Source: Alcaligenes aquatilis
GTDB taxonomy: Bacteria > Pseudomonadota > Gammaproteobacteria > Burkholderiales > Burkholderiaceae_B
DNA length: 64,000 bases
Assembly: GCF_003076515.1 (NCBI RefSeq)
Contig: NZ_CP022390.1
Coordinates: forward strand, 558,001 to 622,000
Direction of reading: 5' to 3'
The notes beneath the pieces were generated by a model. That model saw only the letters and a program-made list of their open reading frames with translations, had not been told where the DNA came from and did not search any database. The position numbers and the translations under genes are program-made. Shown here in pieces: positions 36,578-44,635 of this stretch (position 1 is the stretch's first letter; every line of letters starts with the position of its first letter).

Positions 36578-37048
36578 TTAGTTCAGGGGGAAACTCAGAA
36601 TCAGGCGGTCTTTGTGCTGCAAACCGTCCTCAAACAGCGCTTCGTCGTAATGGTGCAGGAAGTAATCGGGTTCAATCGCCACAATCCGAAAACCGGCGCG
36701 TTGATAGAAAAACAGCGGGTAGCCTATTGTGCCGGTGCCGACAAACAAGGTCTGTCCACCTTGTTGGCGCACATAATCAATCACGGCTGACAGCAGCGTG
36801 TGACCCAGTCCCTGACCTTGATGCGAGGGCAAAACAGCCATGTTCATCAGTTCCCAGTCCTGGGCATTGTTGCGCTGCAAAATCGCTGCGGCCACAATGT
36901 GTTGCTGATCCCGGATGCACCAGGCGTGCGGCGTGTCCCTGTAGCGTTCAATCAGGCTTGTGCTGGGGTCAGCCTCCAGGAGTAAAGCCATGGGTAGGCT
37001 GGAACCATGAATCTGTTGCACTTGTTCCGGCTTACTGGGCTGGCTCAT
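36578..37048 (-). CDS. GNAT-family N-acetyltransferase
   Basis: 156 residues starting at MSQPSKPEQV; the ATG overlaps the stop of the YchJ-like gene, so the two are coupled. The acetyl-CoA site is LPSHQGQGLGHTLLSAVIDYV, and the closing GTGTIGYPLFFYQRAGFRIV follows the GNAT pattern. The substrate (small molecule, peptide or protein) cannot be read from sequence. Confidence 0.88.
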   Translation of the reverse strand: MSQPSKPEQVQQIHGSSLPMALLLEADPSTSLIERYRDTPHAWCIRDQQHIVAAAILQRNNAQDWELMNMAVLPSHQGQGLGHTLLSAVIDYVRQQGGQTLFVGTGTIGYPLFFYQRAGFRIVAIEPDYFLHHYDEALFEDGLQHKDRLILSFPLN

Positions 37049-37479
37049 GAAAAATCCCCGTCCACGTAAAACCACTGGCCTTGCTCAAGGACAAAACGGC
37101 TGATTTCATGCAGACGATTGGCCCGGCCATGCAAACGGTTGCGTGCCACAAACTCTACAATCGCCTCTGTGTCGGAAACACGCTCATGGCGTCGCACGTC
37201 CAGGCCCAGCCATTGCAAACCCTGTGGATTGGGTTCCAGTGAATGAGGGCGGGTGGAGCAATGCCAAGTGGCCAGAAGGTAGTCCAGATCGTCGCGTACA
37301 AACGCGCAGTAGCGTGAACGCATCAACGTGACGGCATCGGGAGCTTGCAAGTATTGGGGGCCTTGATGCCACGGGCCGCAACAGGCTTCGTAGGGGTTGG
37401 AATTGCCACAGGGGCAGGAAGGTTTTGAAGAGGAATACTTTTTCAAGAGCGTAACTGCCAAGACCAAAGAATGGCACAA
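37045..37479 (-). CDS. YchJ-family protein with SEC-C zinc motif
   Basis: About 130-144 residues; the start is uncertain because only TTG codons (37479 and near 37448) are available. CPCGNSNPYEACCGPWH is the SEC-C zinc-binding motif, and the rest matches the NTF2-like YchJ body (DAVTLMRSRYCAFVRDDLDYLLATWH). Function is not established. It is followed by and coupled to the GNAT gene. The 272-base gap upstream (37480-37751) carries nothing recognisable apart from a terminator. Confidence 0.85.
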   Translation of the reverse strand: MCHSLVLAVTLLKKYSSSKPSCPCGNSNPYEACCGPWHQGPQYLQAPDAVTLMRSRYCAFVRDDLDYLLATWHCSTRPHSLEPNPQGLQWLGLDVRRHERVSDTEAIVEFVARNRLHGRANRLHEISRFVLEQGQWFYVDGDFS

Positions 37480-37690
37480 GCATACCTGAAAGCCGGTATT
37501 GGCTTATGGCCCCCCGCGACGAAAAGTAACTTTTTCAAGGCGGTGACTTCTCATGCCTGGGGTGTTCGAGCTAGTACGAGTACTGAAGCTGTGTAATTGG
37601 TATTTCTGACTGCCGAAAAGTTCCTGCTTGCCTTTGTGGTGGCGACGTTGCGATTGTCCAAGTCTTGCTGCTCGCCCAGGTGTGCACCAT

Positions 37691-37719
37691 AAAAAACCCG
37701 CCCGCAAAAGCGGACGGGT
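37691..37719 (-). terminator. rho-independent terminator of the M48 gene
   Basis: On the minus strand, ACCCGTCCGC pairs with GCGGGCGGGT around TTTT with one mismatch, followed by a T-tract (plus-strand A run 37691-37696). It lies about 30 bases after the stop of the M48 gene. Confidence 0.8.
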
Positions 37720-37751
37720 CACAGGCATGCTCTTGGCTACGTCGAACTGGC

Positions 37752-38510
37752 TTATTTAGCCGCGTCGATACGCTGTTGCATGCGCTGGGCGCGCTCTTTG
37801 GAGCCGGGGTGCGAGCTCATCACGCTGCTCTCGCCGCCGTCCAAGGCTGCCAATTTTTCAAAGGCAGAGACCAGGCCTTGCGTCTTGAGCTTGCGCTCGG
37901 TCAGCAGGTCAAAGGAGTAGTCATCAGCAGCGGACTCTTGCGATTGCGAGAACTGAGCATTCAGAAATGCTTCGGACAGCTCGCCCAATTGGCTGGAGTT
38001 CAACTGAGTCACCACACTGTTACCAGTCGCGGCGGCCGCATCACGAGCGGCGGACAGACCGTAGGCGGTTTGCATGGCTTTCTTGCTGTGGCCCAGCTCA
38101 ACATGACCCATTTCGTGACCGATCACGCCGCGCAACTCGTCGTCGTTCATCTTGTCCATCAGGCCGGCGTAAACACGGATACAACCGTTAGCCATGGCCC
38201 AGGCGTTGACTTCCTGAGTCTGGTAAACCTTGAAGTTTGGTGTTTGGCCGTTCAACTGTTTCGTCAATGGTTTCACGACACGTTGCAGGCGTTTGTTGTA
38301 TTTGCTGTTGGCGCTGGCCACTTTGTTTTCAGCGTCCATCTGCTTGCAGGATTGATCAGACAAAGCGACCACTTCCTGATCAGACAAGCTGAAAGCCTGA
38401 ACAGCCTTGCTGCCAGCACCCACCAAGCCACCCACATCCATAGTCTGACAGCCTGCGGTCAGGCCAGCGACGGCCAACATGGCAGCCAACGCACCCATAC
38501 GAAAAGTCAT
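37752..38510 (-). CDS. M48-family metalloprotease, lipoprotein
   Basis: 252 residues. The N terminus carries a lipobox (AVAGLTAGCQ), so the mature protein should be membrane anchored in the periplasm. GVIGHEMGHVELGHSKKA holds the HEXXH zinc site, and SAADDYSFDLL the third ligand Glu. HPGSKERAQRMQQRIDA near the end is typical of YcaL/LoiP/BepA-like proteases in outer-membrane quality control. The 290 bases upstream (38511-38800) are AT-rich and hold its promoter and that of the next gene. Confidence 0.92.
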   Translation of the reverse strand: MTFRMGALAAMLAVAGLTAGCQTMDVGGLVGAGSKAVQAFSLSDQEVVALSDQSCKQMDAENKVASANSKYNKRLQRVVKPLTKQLNGQTPNFKVYQTQEVNAWAMANGCIRVYAGLMDKMNDDELRGVIGHEMGHVELGHSKKAMQTAYGLSAARDAAAATGNSVVTQLNSSQLGELSEAFLNAQFSQSQESAADDYSFDLLTERKLKTQGLVSAFEKLAALDGGESSVMSSHPGSKERAQRMQQRIDAAK

Positions 38511-38800
38511 GGATTTCCCCTTCTACTTATAAAAAAAGAAGCGATTTTAATGATTCGACAGTGAAGGGTCTGTATATAAAACAATATTTAACAATTATTG
38601 CTGCCGCCCTTGCGCGCAGATAAGAGCTGTAGGCGAGCACGATAAGCGAGGTTAAAGCGTTTTAATCCAAGATGATATTTATGCTGGAATGCTTGCCGTG
38701 GGCCGCCCAGAAGATAAGTCCCATTCGGAGGTAAACGATAATGTAATGATTAGGTACCAGTGTTACTATTTACTTCACAAAACGAGAGGGAGACAAGGAA

Positions 38801-39286
38801 ATGAGTAAGAAAATCATGGTGTTGCTGGGAACACTGGTACTGGCTGGGTGTGCGGCTCACACCCAGGGCGAACGTGGTCCGGGCGCCCAAATGACACAGA
38901 ACTGTGCACCGATAGATGAGTCAGGCGTTGCCGCTTTGTTTGAACGTTGGAACCAGTCTCTACAAACTGGCAAGCCTGACGTTGTTGCTAAGAACTATGC
39001 AGAGCGTTCGATTCTGTTGCCCACACTGTCTGGAGTAAACCGCGTTAGCACGGCAGAAAAAGTAGACTACTTTGAACATTTTCTGGCCGCCAAACCGCAA
39101 GGCAAGGTAACGGACAGACAAATCACCCTGGGCTGCAATATGGCCGTGGACTCGGGCCTGTACACGTTTCATATGGGCAGCAGCGGTAAAGACGTAGGCG
39201 CGCGTTATACCTATACGTATCAGTGGAACGGCCAGGACTGGCTCATCGTCAGCCACCACTCCTCACTTTCGCCTGTTGATAAATAA
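38801..39286 (+). CDS. SgcJ/EcaC-type NTF2-like lipoprotein (DUF4440/CaMKII-association-like)
   Basis: 161 residues, start after AGGGAGACAAGG. A signal sequence with lipobox (VLAGCAAH) precedes a cone-shaped NTF2-like domain (VAALFERWNQSLQTGKPDVVAKNYAE near the start, RYTYTYQWNGQDWLIVSHHSS at the end). Such proteins often bind small ligands or self-assemble through this fold; no enzyme activity is certain. A strong hairpin terminator follows, so it is a single-gene unit. Confidence 0.82.
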   Translation: MSKKIMVLLGTLVLAGCAAHTQGERGPGAQMTQNCAPIDESGVAALFERWNQSLQTGKPDVVAKNYAERSILLPTLSGVNRVSTAEKVDYFEHFLAAKPQGKVTDRQITLGCNMAVDSGLYTFHMGSSGKDVGARYTYTYQWNGQDWLIVSHHSSLSPVDK

Positions 39287-39298
39287 GCGCTTTTCAAG

Positions 39299-39337
39299 CC
39301 TGGGTGACGTGCTCAAATAGCACCAAACCCAGGTTTT
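39299..39337 (+). terminator. rho-independent terminator
   Basis: Nested stem: CCTGGGT (39299-39305) with ACCCAGG (39327-39333), and GTGCT (39309-39313) with AGCAC (39319-39323), followed by TTTT. It lies 12 bases after the SgcJ-like stop. Confidence 0.8.
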
Positions 39338-39430
39338 AAGCTTGCTGCTGGCTGGACGCCAAACGGCAGAGAACAAGCAAGTTCGGCATTATCATTATTT
39401 GTGTAGGCCGACGCTGGCAAGGGGATGGGA

Positions 39431-39509
<79 letters not shown>

Positions 39510-39674
39510 AACAAGTCCGCAATTATTACATAAAGTCCGTGTTTATGCCTAGCGAAGCTGCGCGCAACGCAAGAGATGGGGGCGTCTGGGAAGCCAACCG
39601 TATTTGCTCGCGATTGGTAGCACCTTGTTGTTTATCCTTGGAGGACAATGGGTGCGTCTGAAATCCAGAGAATA

Positions 39675-39833
39675 ATGATGAAAACACTGTTTTTAGCCCT
39701 GACCCTGACATCCATTCTTTCTGCCTGTGCTGTTCATACCCCCAGAGGTTCTGTCATTGTGGATCCAGATGGGCACGGCGGATATGGACAGCGCCACTGT
39801 CCACCCGGCCAGGCGAAAAAAGGCAATTGCTAA
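39675..39833 (+). CDS. small lipoprotein, unknown function
   Basis: 52 residues from MMKTLFLALTLTSILSACAV. The lipobox SAC gives a mature peptide of about 36 residues rich in Gly, His and Pro (DPDGHGGYGQRHCPPGQAKKGN). Similar short lipoproteins ending in CPPGQAKKGxC are common in proteobacteria; role unknown. An AGAG lies about eight bases before the start. Confidence 0.65.
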   Translation: MMKTLFLALTLTSILSACAVHTPRGSVIVDPDGHGGYGQRHCPPGQAKKGNC

Positions 39834-39855
39834 GCAAGCACTTCAGCCGGCATTT

Positions 39856-40176
39856 TTATTTGCGTTGATAGCGCTTGCTACCTGTGCTGGTTTCGCAATA
39901 GCGGCCCCCACGCGGGCCCGTGCAATAGGTGCCACTGACACATGTGCAAGCGCTGTTTGACTGCAGCGTTTGTGGAGCCGATGGCGAACTTCGTCCTGTT
40001 GTACCGGTGTACGTGGGGCAAGATCGTTTACTGCCGCTGGCAGAACCATCACGGCATACAAAAACCTCCCCCTCGCAATGGGAGATACCGCCTTTTTTGC
40101 CTGAACAGGGGGTATTTCGTGCCTGTGTATCGAGAGGTAGCAGTGCCATGATCAGGCACAGGAACAAGCATTTCAT
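39856..40176 (-). CDS. secreted cysteine-rich small protein
   Basis: 106 residues with a cleavable signal (MKCLFLCLIMALLPLDTQA). The mature chain holds CSGKKGGISHCEGEVFVCRDGS and CTCVSGTYCTGPRGGRYC; eight cysteines follow the signal and probably form disulfides in the periplasm. I know this as a conserved hypothetical pattern but not its function. It converges with the 39675 lipoprotein gene and is 119 bases from the next lipoprotein start. Confidence 0.65.
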   Translation of the reverse strand: MKCLFLCLIMALLPLDTQARNTPCSGKKGGISHCEGEVFVCRDGSASGSKRSCPTYTGTTGRSSPSAPQTLQSNSACTCVSGTYCTGPRGGRYCETSTGSKRYQRK

Positions 40177-40295
40177 TTTTGTCTCACGCGCCAGGGACGA
40201 GCTTGAACCCCCGATGGTTTTGCCATAAAAAGAGCGTTGAAAATACGTTTCTTTTTGTGCTCTGCTGTAATAGCTATTTTATTTTGGATGATGTC

Positions 40296-40562
40296 ATGCG
40301 AATCGTAATGCTTTTCCCCGCTTTATTACTAGCCGCTTGTCAAACGATGGCGCCCACCGAGGCAGTTGGCAGCCAAGCATGGTTGGAACAGGTGGATCGC
40401 CAATTGGCTGTGTCAGATGGCCAAGGCCATGGTCCCGATTATGGCTCGCAGGAGTGGTGCAACGTGGTCCATTTTCGTTTGTACGGGAAAGCTTCTGTAG
40501 AGCCCGTACCTTGCGACCAGGCCTGGATGGAGAAGGTCGATCAGGAAATGAAAAAGCGTTAG
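40296..40562 (+). CDS. small lipoprotein, unknown function
   Basis: 88 residues from MRIVMLFPALLLAACQ, with the lipobox LAAC. The mature part has an internal echo: QAWLEQVDRQL near the start and QAWMEKVDQEM at the end, suggesting two related short helices. It includes CNVVHFRLYGKASVEPVPC, a likely disulfide. The ribosome site is weak. It is the last chromosomal gene before the phage-derived island. Confidence 0.6.
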   Translation: MRIVMLFPALLLAACQTMAPTEAVGSQAWLEQVDRQLAVSDGQGHGPDYGSQEWCNVVHFRLYGKASVEPVPCDQAWMEKVDQEMKKR

Positions 40563-40598
40563 GCCGCGCCACGCCGGGTAAGCCGCGCAGTCAGTGGC

Positions 40599-41297
40599 TT
40601 ATGACCGGCGATAGTATTTCCGGTGTTCCACCATGGTGCCGATAATTTCAATGGCATGCTGGTCGCTGCGAATGGACGGGTAGTCTTCGTTCAGCGGCAC
40701 CAGCTCAAAGATTTCTTGCCCGCCTTCATCAATGCACAGGAGGCGGTATTTCTTGAAAGTGGCTTCTTCTTCACTATTTTTGGCGACGACATAATCACCG
40801 GGGCGGGGCGTGAGCTCGCAATCAACAATAATTCGGTCGCCTTCCTTGAAGTCCGGCAACATGGAGTCGCCCTTGATCTGCAGAGCAAAAGAGCGCTCGG
40901 ACAGGCACAGATCTGTCAGCAGATACTCTACCTCTTCAAACGTGAAGTTCTGGCCCGGGTCTCGAAAGACACCTGCCTGCACATAGTTGAGCAGGGGAAT
41001 GCGCCGCTCGCCCATCATGGCGTTTTGCACGTTGGAGTCAAAATCACGCTTGGCACCATAGCCATAGCCTTGTTGATCCAGGCTATGTGCTTCCAGACCC
41101 ACTTCTTTTTCTATGGCGCGCGCCACTCGTTCGCCAATGCTGCGCCCGCCGTTGTAGGTGGATGACAGGTACTGGGCCAACTGCGCCCGTGTGCGCCCAA
41201 TAGAGCGCGCAAAGTCAGCCGCGTTGCCGTGAGCGCGGTCTTCAATTAGGCGTTGCAGGTTTCTGCGGCGAATCGAGTAAATATCCATATTCAACAT
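40599..41297 (-). CDS. S24-family (LexA/CI-like) transcriptional repressor of the tailocin island
   Basis: 232 residues. The N-terminal part (NAADFARSIGRTRAQLAQYL) is a helix-turn-helix. The C-terminal part is an S24 autoprotease: Ala-Gly in NYVQAGVFRD is the expected cleavage bond, QIKGDSMLPDFKEGD holds the nucleophilic Ser, and DYVVAKNSEEEATFKKY the Lys. This layout predicts RecA-stimulated self-cleavage, tying the island to the SOS response. It is divergent from the Cro-like gene across a 73-base operator region. Confidence 0.9.
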   Translation of the reverse strand: MLNMDIYSIRRRNLQRLIEDRAHGNAADFARSIGRTRAQLAQYLSSTYNGGRSIGERVARAIEKEVGLEAHSLDQQGYGYGAKRDFDSNVQNAMMGERRIPLLNYVQAGVFRDPGQNFTFEEVEYLLTDLCLSERSFALQIKGDSMLPDFKEGDRIIVDCELTPRPGDYVVAKNSEEEATFKKYRLLCIDEGGQEIFELVPLNEDYPSIRSDQHAIEIIGTMVEHRKYYRRS

Positions 41298-41312
41298 TAA
41301 AACAAGAAAAAA

Positions 41313-41383
41313 CTAAACATTGGTTTAGATATTTCTTTTCTTTGCGTTTAGAACTATCTATACTCAACACATGAACGCTAAAC
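41313..41383. promoter_or_regulatory. repressor/Cro operator region with GTTTAG/CTAAAC half-sites
   Basis: CTAAAC-ATTG-GTTTAG (41313-41328) is a perfect dyad. Single half-sites recur as GTTTAG (41346-41351) and CTAAAC (41378-41383), the last inside the Cro-like gene. TATACT (41359-41364) is a likely -10 for the rightward promoter; a consensus -35 is not evident. The layout fits a CI/Cro-type switch with several operators. Confidence 0.65.
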
Positions 41384-41562
41384 ACATCATCGAAGAAATG
41401 GGCGGTCGCCGAGCCGTACTGCGTATCACAGGCTTGAGCAAAGGCCGCATATCTCAATGGGAGAAGGCCGGTGTCATTCCACGCGTTTGGCAACTGGTGT
41501 TCCATCACATGAACCCGGTGGTGCCTGCCCCAGCACCCAAAGAAAGTTCTAGAAACATCTAA
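41371..41562 (+). CDS. Cro/YdaS-like DNA-binding protein
   Basis: 63 residues. HIIEEMGGRRAVLRITGLSKGRISQWEKAGVIPRVWQLVF is a compact helix-turn-helix of the Cro/YdaS type. It faces the S24 repressor across the operator and should oppose it. There is no ribosome site upstream, and the -10 hexamer ends seven bases before the ATG, so the mRNA may be leaderless. The 190 bases after it hold no clear gene. Confidence 0.78.
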   Translation: MNAKHIIEEMGGRRAVLRITGLSKGRISQWEKAGVIPRVWQLVFHHMNPVVPAPAPKESSRNI

Positions 41563-41753
41563 GCATTCAAGATGGGGTTGGCTTGTAAGCCGAACCTGAC
41601 AGATCGGCTGTGTCATGGGGTGACACAGTTCTTGTGCCCTTGGGGCATTGCCTATTAATCGGATGTTCTTGGCCTGTTGGGGTCAGGGGTCCTGCTGCGC
41701 GCCACATGTTTGCAAACAGATCTCAGGCGTGTGGCATTTCATTTCGGGATGCC

Positions 41754-41999
41754 ATGAAAAAACATATTGAAAGCCACTGGCCGCAGGCGATGGGGTCGCC
41801 GCCCAAGCAGCTTGTGTCAGAACCAATCGCTGTACAGCCTTTGCCGTTGCTCAGGCAGGTCGTGCCGAAGGGCCAAGCCCTTGTCCGACTGGTTTATCGC
41901 CCGGGTATGCCGTTTTGTCACCCAGCCCGACAGAAACTGGGAGTGCAGCCTGTGTGGGCTTGGGCACAGCAGAACGTAAAACAGGATGGAGCGTGCTGA
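41754..41999 (+). CDS. small phage-type protein, unknown
   Basis: 81 residues from MKKHIESHWPQAMG; the frame extends back to 41610 but without a ribosome site. The stop overlaps the ATG of the next gene (TGATG), which supports it as real. Basic, with KGQALVRLVYRPGMPF in the middle; no family recognised. Position suggests an early gene of the island. Confidence 0.45.
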   Translation: MKKHIESHWPQAMGSPPKQLVSEPIAVQPLPLLRQVVPKGQALVRLVYRPGMPFCHPARQKLGVQPVWAWAQQNVKQDGAC

Positions 42000-42796
42000 T
42001 GAGCAATATGCCGTGGTTTCGTGCCTACACCGAGATGGTGGATGACGAGAAGTTGCGTCTACTGGCTTTTGAGGACAGATGGCACTACGTCGCCTTGCTG
42101 TGTCTGAAGGGGCAGGGCGTGCTCGACAGTGGGGACACCCTGATGCTGCGCAAGGTGGCCGTCAAGCTGGGTCTGGACCTGCGCACCTTGGATGATGTCG
42201 TGCGTCGTTTAAGCGAAGTGGGCTTGATCGACCCAGAGACTTTGCAGCCCTTGGCGTGGGACAAGCGTCAGATGAAATCTGACAGCAGCGCAGAGCGCGT
42301 GGCGCGCTTTCGGGCCAGAAAAAAGCAGGAACAGGACGGTAAGGAGGGCAGTAGCGCGCCCGTAACGTTACCGAAACGGCCAAGTAACGCGCTAGATAAA
42401 GAGACAGATAAAGAAGGAGAGACAGAGACAGAAAAAGATAAAGAAAAAACAAATGTGCGGCGCAAGGCTCCGGCGCTGGAGTTCTCTGCCTGGCCTGCTG
42501 AACCCAGTGCAGAAGTGGTCGCGGATTATCTGCGTCATCGTCGCGAGATCAAAGCTCCCTTGACGCAAACTGCCTTGAATCGCCTGGGCGCCGAGGCCCA
42601 CCGGGCGTTGGAGATGGGTTACAGCGTCGATGATTTTCTGGCCGAGTGCATGTTGCGTGGCTGGCGCGGGGGCAAGGCCAGCTGGCTGGAAGGGCGTAAT
42701 GAGTTCCGTGCAGGGCAAGCATCGGGTTTTGACCCCTTGGCCTATGTGAACCGTCATCGGCAACGCGAGGAGATAGACGATGTCATCGATGTCTGA
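41999..42796 (+). CDS. phage replication protein O-like / DnaT-like protein
   Basis: 265 residues starting at MSNMPWFRAYTEMVDDEKLRLL, an opening typical of phage replication initiator-like proteins with a winged helix (LRKVAVKLGLDLRTLDDVVRRLSEVGLI). A very charged linker (DKETDKEGETETEKDKEK) follows, then a C-terminal helical domain (DFLAECMLRGWRGGKASWL). It is translationally coupled on both sides. In a lambdoid phage such a gene would work with a P-like helicase loader; the next gene fits that. Confidence 0.7.
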   Translation: MSNMPWFRAYTEMVDDEKLRLLAFEDRWHYVALLCLKGQGVLDSGDTLMLRKVAVKLGLDLRTLDDVVRRLSEVGLIDPETLQPLAWDKRQMKSDSSAERVARFRARKKQEQDGKEGSSAPVTLPKRPSNALDKETDKEGETETEKDKEKTNVRRKAPALEFSAWPAEPSAEVVADYLRHRREIKAPLTQTALNRLGAEAHRALEMGYSVDDFLAECMLRGWRGGKASWLEGRNEFRAGQASGFDPLAYVNRHRQREEIDDVIDV

Positions 42797-43487
42797 TTTT
42801 TCTAACCCCTGGCTGCTGCGTCACACCAAGCTGGAAGGCATCAGCCTGATGGACCATTTGTACAACCGGCTCAATGGCATTTATCCCAACAAATTCCGTT
42901 CCAACTTCCGCGACAAGCAAGCCATCGAAGACTGGAAGCAAGCCTGGGCCGAGGCCTTTGATGAAGAGGGCGTCTCGCCCACGGATGTGGCACTGGGCAT
43001 CAAGAATTGTCGCCGCATGTTCGATTGGCCACCCAGCTTGCCGGAGTTCTTGCGGGCCTGCCGTCCTCAACTGGAACCAGAGACTGCCTTTTTTCAGGCC
43101 GTGCGTGGCATGCAGGCACGGGTGCGAGGAGAAATGGGCGAGTGGTCGCACCCGGCGATCTATTACGCGGCAATCAGTATCGGGCAGTTTGATTTGCTGA
43201 ATCAGGCTTACACGCAGCTGGAGCAGCGTTGGCACAAAGTTCTGGGCGATCAACTGGCCAAAGGGCAATGGCCAGAAATCCCGTCGCCCCGATTGGCTTT
43301 GTCTTCACCACAAGACAGAGAGCAAGGCCGTCGGGAAGGACAGCGACGCGTACGCGATCTGGCCCAGGTCATTTCAGGCGACAACAACAAGGACCCGCGA
43401 GTTTGGGCGAACCGGATCTTGGCGCACCCCCAAGAGCGTTCTCTGGCGGTCCTGAAAATGGCTAAAGCCGCCTTGGGAAAGGAGTGA
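42780..43487 (+). CDS. phage replication protein P-like (helicase loader) protein
   Basis: 235 residues. The opening LMDHLYNRLNGIYPNKFRSNFRDKQAIEDWKQAWAEAF and CRRMFDWPPSLPEFLRACRP resemble lambda P-like replication proteins that recruit the host DnaB helicase. It overlaps the O-like gene by 17 bases. Retention of replication genes in an island without packaging or capsid genes is unusual for a tailocin. Confidence 0.7.
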   Translation: MSSMSDFSNPWLLRHTKLEGISLMDHLYNRLNGIYPNKFRSNFRDKQAIEDWKQAWAEAFDEEGVSPTDVALGIKNCRRMFDWPPSLPEFLRACRPQLEPETAFFQAVRGMQARVRGEMGEWSHPAIYYAAISIGQFDLLNQAYTQLEQRWHKVLGDQLAKGQWPEIPSPRLALSSPQDREQGRREGQRRVRDLAQVISGDNNKDPRVWANRILAHPQERSLAVLKMAKAALGKE

Positions 43488-43490
43488 GTT

Positions 43491-43814
43491 ATGGATCTGA
43501 CAACACCGCTTCATCAAAAAGTGCGTAGGCCTATCACCGGAACACCGGCCCATCGCTACAAGGAGCTACGGGTTTTGCAGCAGCGCGGCCAGATCAGGCA
43601 ATTGGTACAGCAACCATCCTGGAGTCTGGCGCCACGGTTTTTCCGCCACCTGATGCCTGCCAGTAGGATTTGCTACATCGCGGACTTTGCCTACACGGAT
43701 AACAGGAGCGGCCGTCGCATTGTGGAGGTAGGCCGCCATACACACAGTCTGTTTCAAGGTATCAAACGTGTCTTGCTGACCTGGATGCACGGCATCACCG
43801 TCCAGCGTGTCTGA
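43491..43814 (+). CDS. DUF1064-like protein with degenerate nuclease motif
   Basis: 107 residues. ICYIADFAYTDNRSGRRIVE followed by LFQGIKRVLLTWMHGI matches the DUF1064 phage family, which has a PD-(D/E)XK-like core that usually reads ADFxY...VVEDVKG. Here the DVKG part is VGRHTHS, so the catalytic Lys seems lost. It may be an inactive remnant or a structural relative. It starts three bases after the P-like gene. Confidence 0.55.
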   Translation: MDLTTPLHQKVRRPITGTPAHRYKELRVLQQRGQIRQLVQQPSWSLAPRFFRHLMPASRICYIADFAYTDNRSGRRIVEVGRHTHSLFQGIKRVLLTWMHGITVQRV

Positions 43815-43827
43815 AGGAGGAGTACAC

Positions 43828-44208
43828 ATGACAATCAAAGCAGAAAACAAACAGGGCCTAAGCGGCGATGATCTGCTCTGGAACTGGGCCCGCTGGTGCT
43901 GGTCTGGGCAGACCGTGGGCAATATGGAGCGCTACGTTCCCTGGCAAGAGGACTTTCGGCCCATACACCAGGACCATGCTCTGGCGGTGGATGCCTTGTA
44001 CCAGCGCCTGCCGCACTATCAAGCCATGGTCATACAGGCCGAGTACCCACGCAAGAATGCCCAGTACGGCCATCTGACCGCCAGCGAACGTCAGGCCACA
44101 GCCCGTTTGTGGATCAAAAGGGTGACTGGTGCGGTCCTTCGGGATGAAGACTACCGCCGCCATTTGATGGATTTCAGAATCACAGTTGAGAAGGAGATTT
44201 TGCGGTGA
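43828..44208 (+). CDS. antiterminator Q-like late regulator
   Basis: 126 residues from the ATG after GGAGGAG. The opening LLWNWARWCWSGQTVG and the later YQAMVIQAEYPRKNAQYGHL, then ASERQATARLWIKRVTGAVLRDEDYRRHL, resemble small phage antitermination Q-type proteins. Such a protein would allow RNA polymerase to read through the several hairpins between the tail genes (44512, 45168, 46601, 49635). It would thus be the switch from early to tail genes. This is family-level inference. Confidence 0.6.
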   Translation: MTIKAENKQGLSGDDLLWNWARWCWSGQTVGNMERYVPWQEDFRPIHQDHALAVDALYQRLPHYQAMVIQAEYPRKNAQYGHLTASERQATARLWIKRVTGAVLRDEDYRRHLMDFRITVEKEILR

Positions 44209-44453
44209 AGTATGCAGCCGAAGTCATAGACCTGTTAGCGGCCTATCCGGGACGAGAGTTCCGCATGATTCAGATTGTGCGGCATGTCAGCAAAGGCATG
44301 GATCTGTCCACTGCACAACGCAACGCCATGCGCGAAGGCGTCAAGCGCGTGCTGGTGCAACTGCAGGATTCAGGCCAGGTGGACAAGATCAAAGAGGGTG
44401 AAACCTCTGCCTTTTACGCGTGGCGTTGCAGTCTGCAACATGGCCCGCTATGA
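44205..44453 (+). CDS. small phage-type protein, unknown
   Basis: 82 residues, overlapping the Q-like stop by four bases. VIDLLAAYPGREFRMIQIVRHV then NAMREGVKRVLVQLQDSGQVDKI looks like a winged-helix fold with a terminal strand (SAFYAW), so DNA binding is possible. It is the last gene before the first terminator of the island. Confidence 0.55.
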   Translation: MKYAAEVIDLLAAYPGREFRMIQIVRHVSKGMDLSTAQRNAMREGVKRVLVQLQDSGQVDKIKEGETSAFYAWRCSLQHGPL

Positions 44454-44511
44454 ATCTGCAAGCACAATTGCAATAATGGGCGTGCAAAGTTGCGTCCAAT
44501 GCAAACGAAAC

Positions 44512-44546
44512 AACCCCGAGCAAGTAATTGCGGCGGGGTTTTTTTT
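44512..44546 (+). terminator. rho-independent terminator between early and tail genes
   Basis: AACCCCG (44512-44518) pairs with CGGGGTT (44534-44540), followed by six further T residues. It separates the early genes from the tail genes, the classical position for Q-dependent readthrough. Confidence 0.8.
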
Positions 44547-44635
44547 ATGTTCCGCACAAGGAGCCACTTTGTTTTTTGATGAACTTACTTGATCTCTGTA
44601 TCGGCCTGCTTGTCCAGACCAGGAAACGTACCGCC

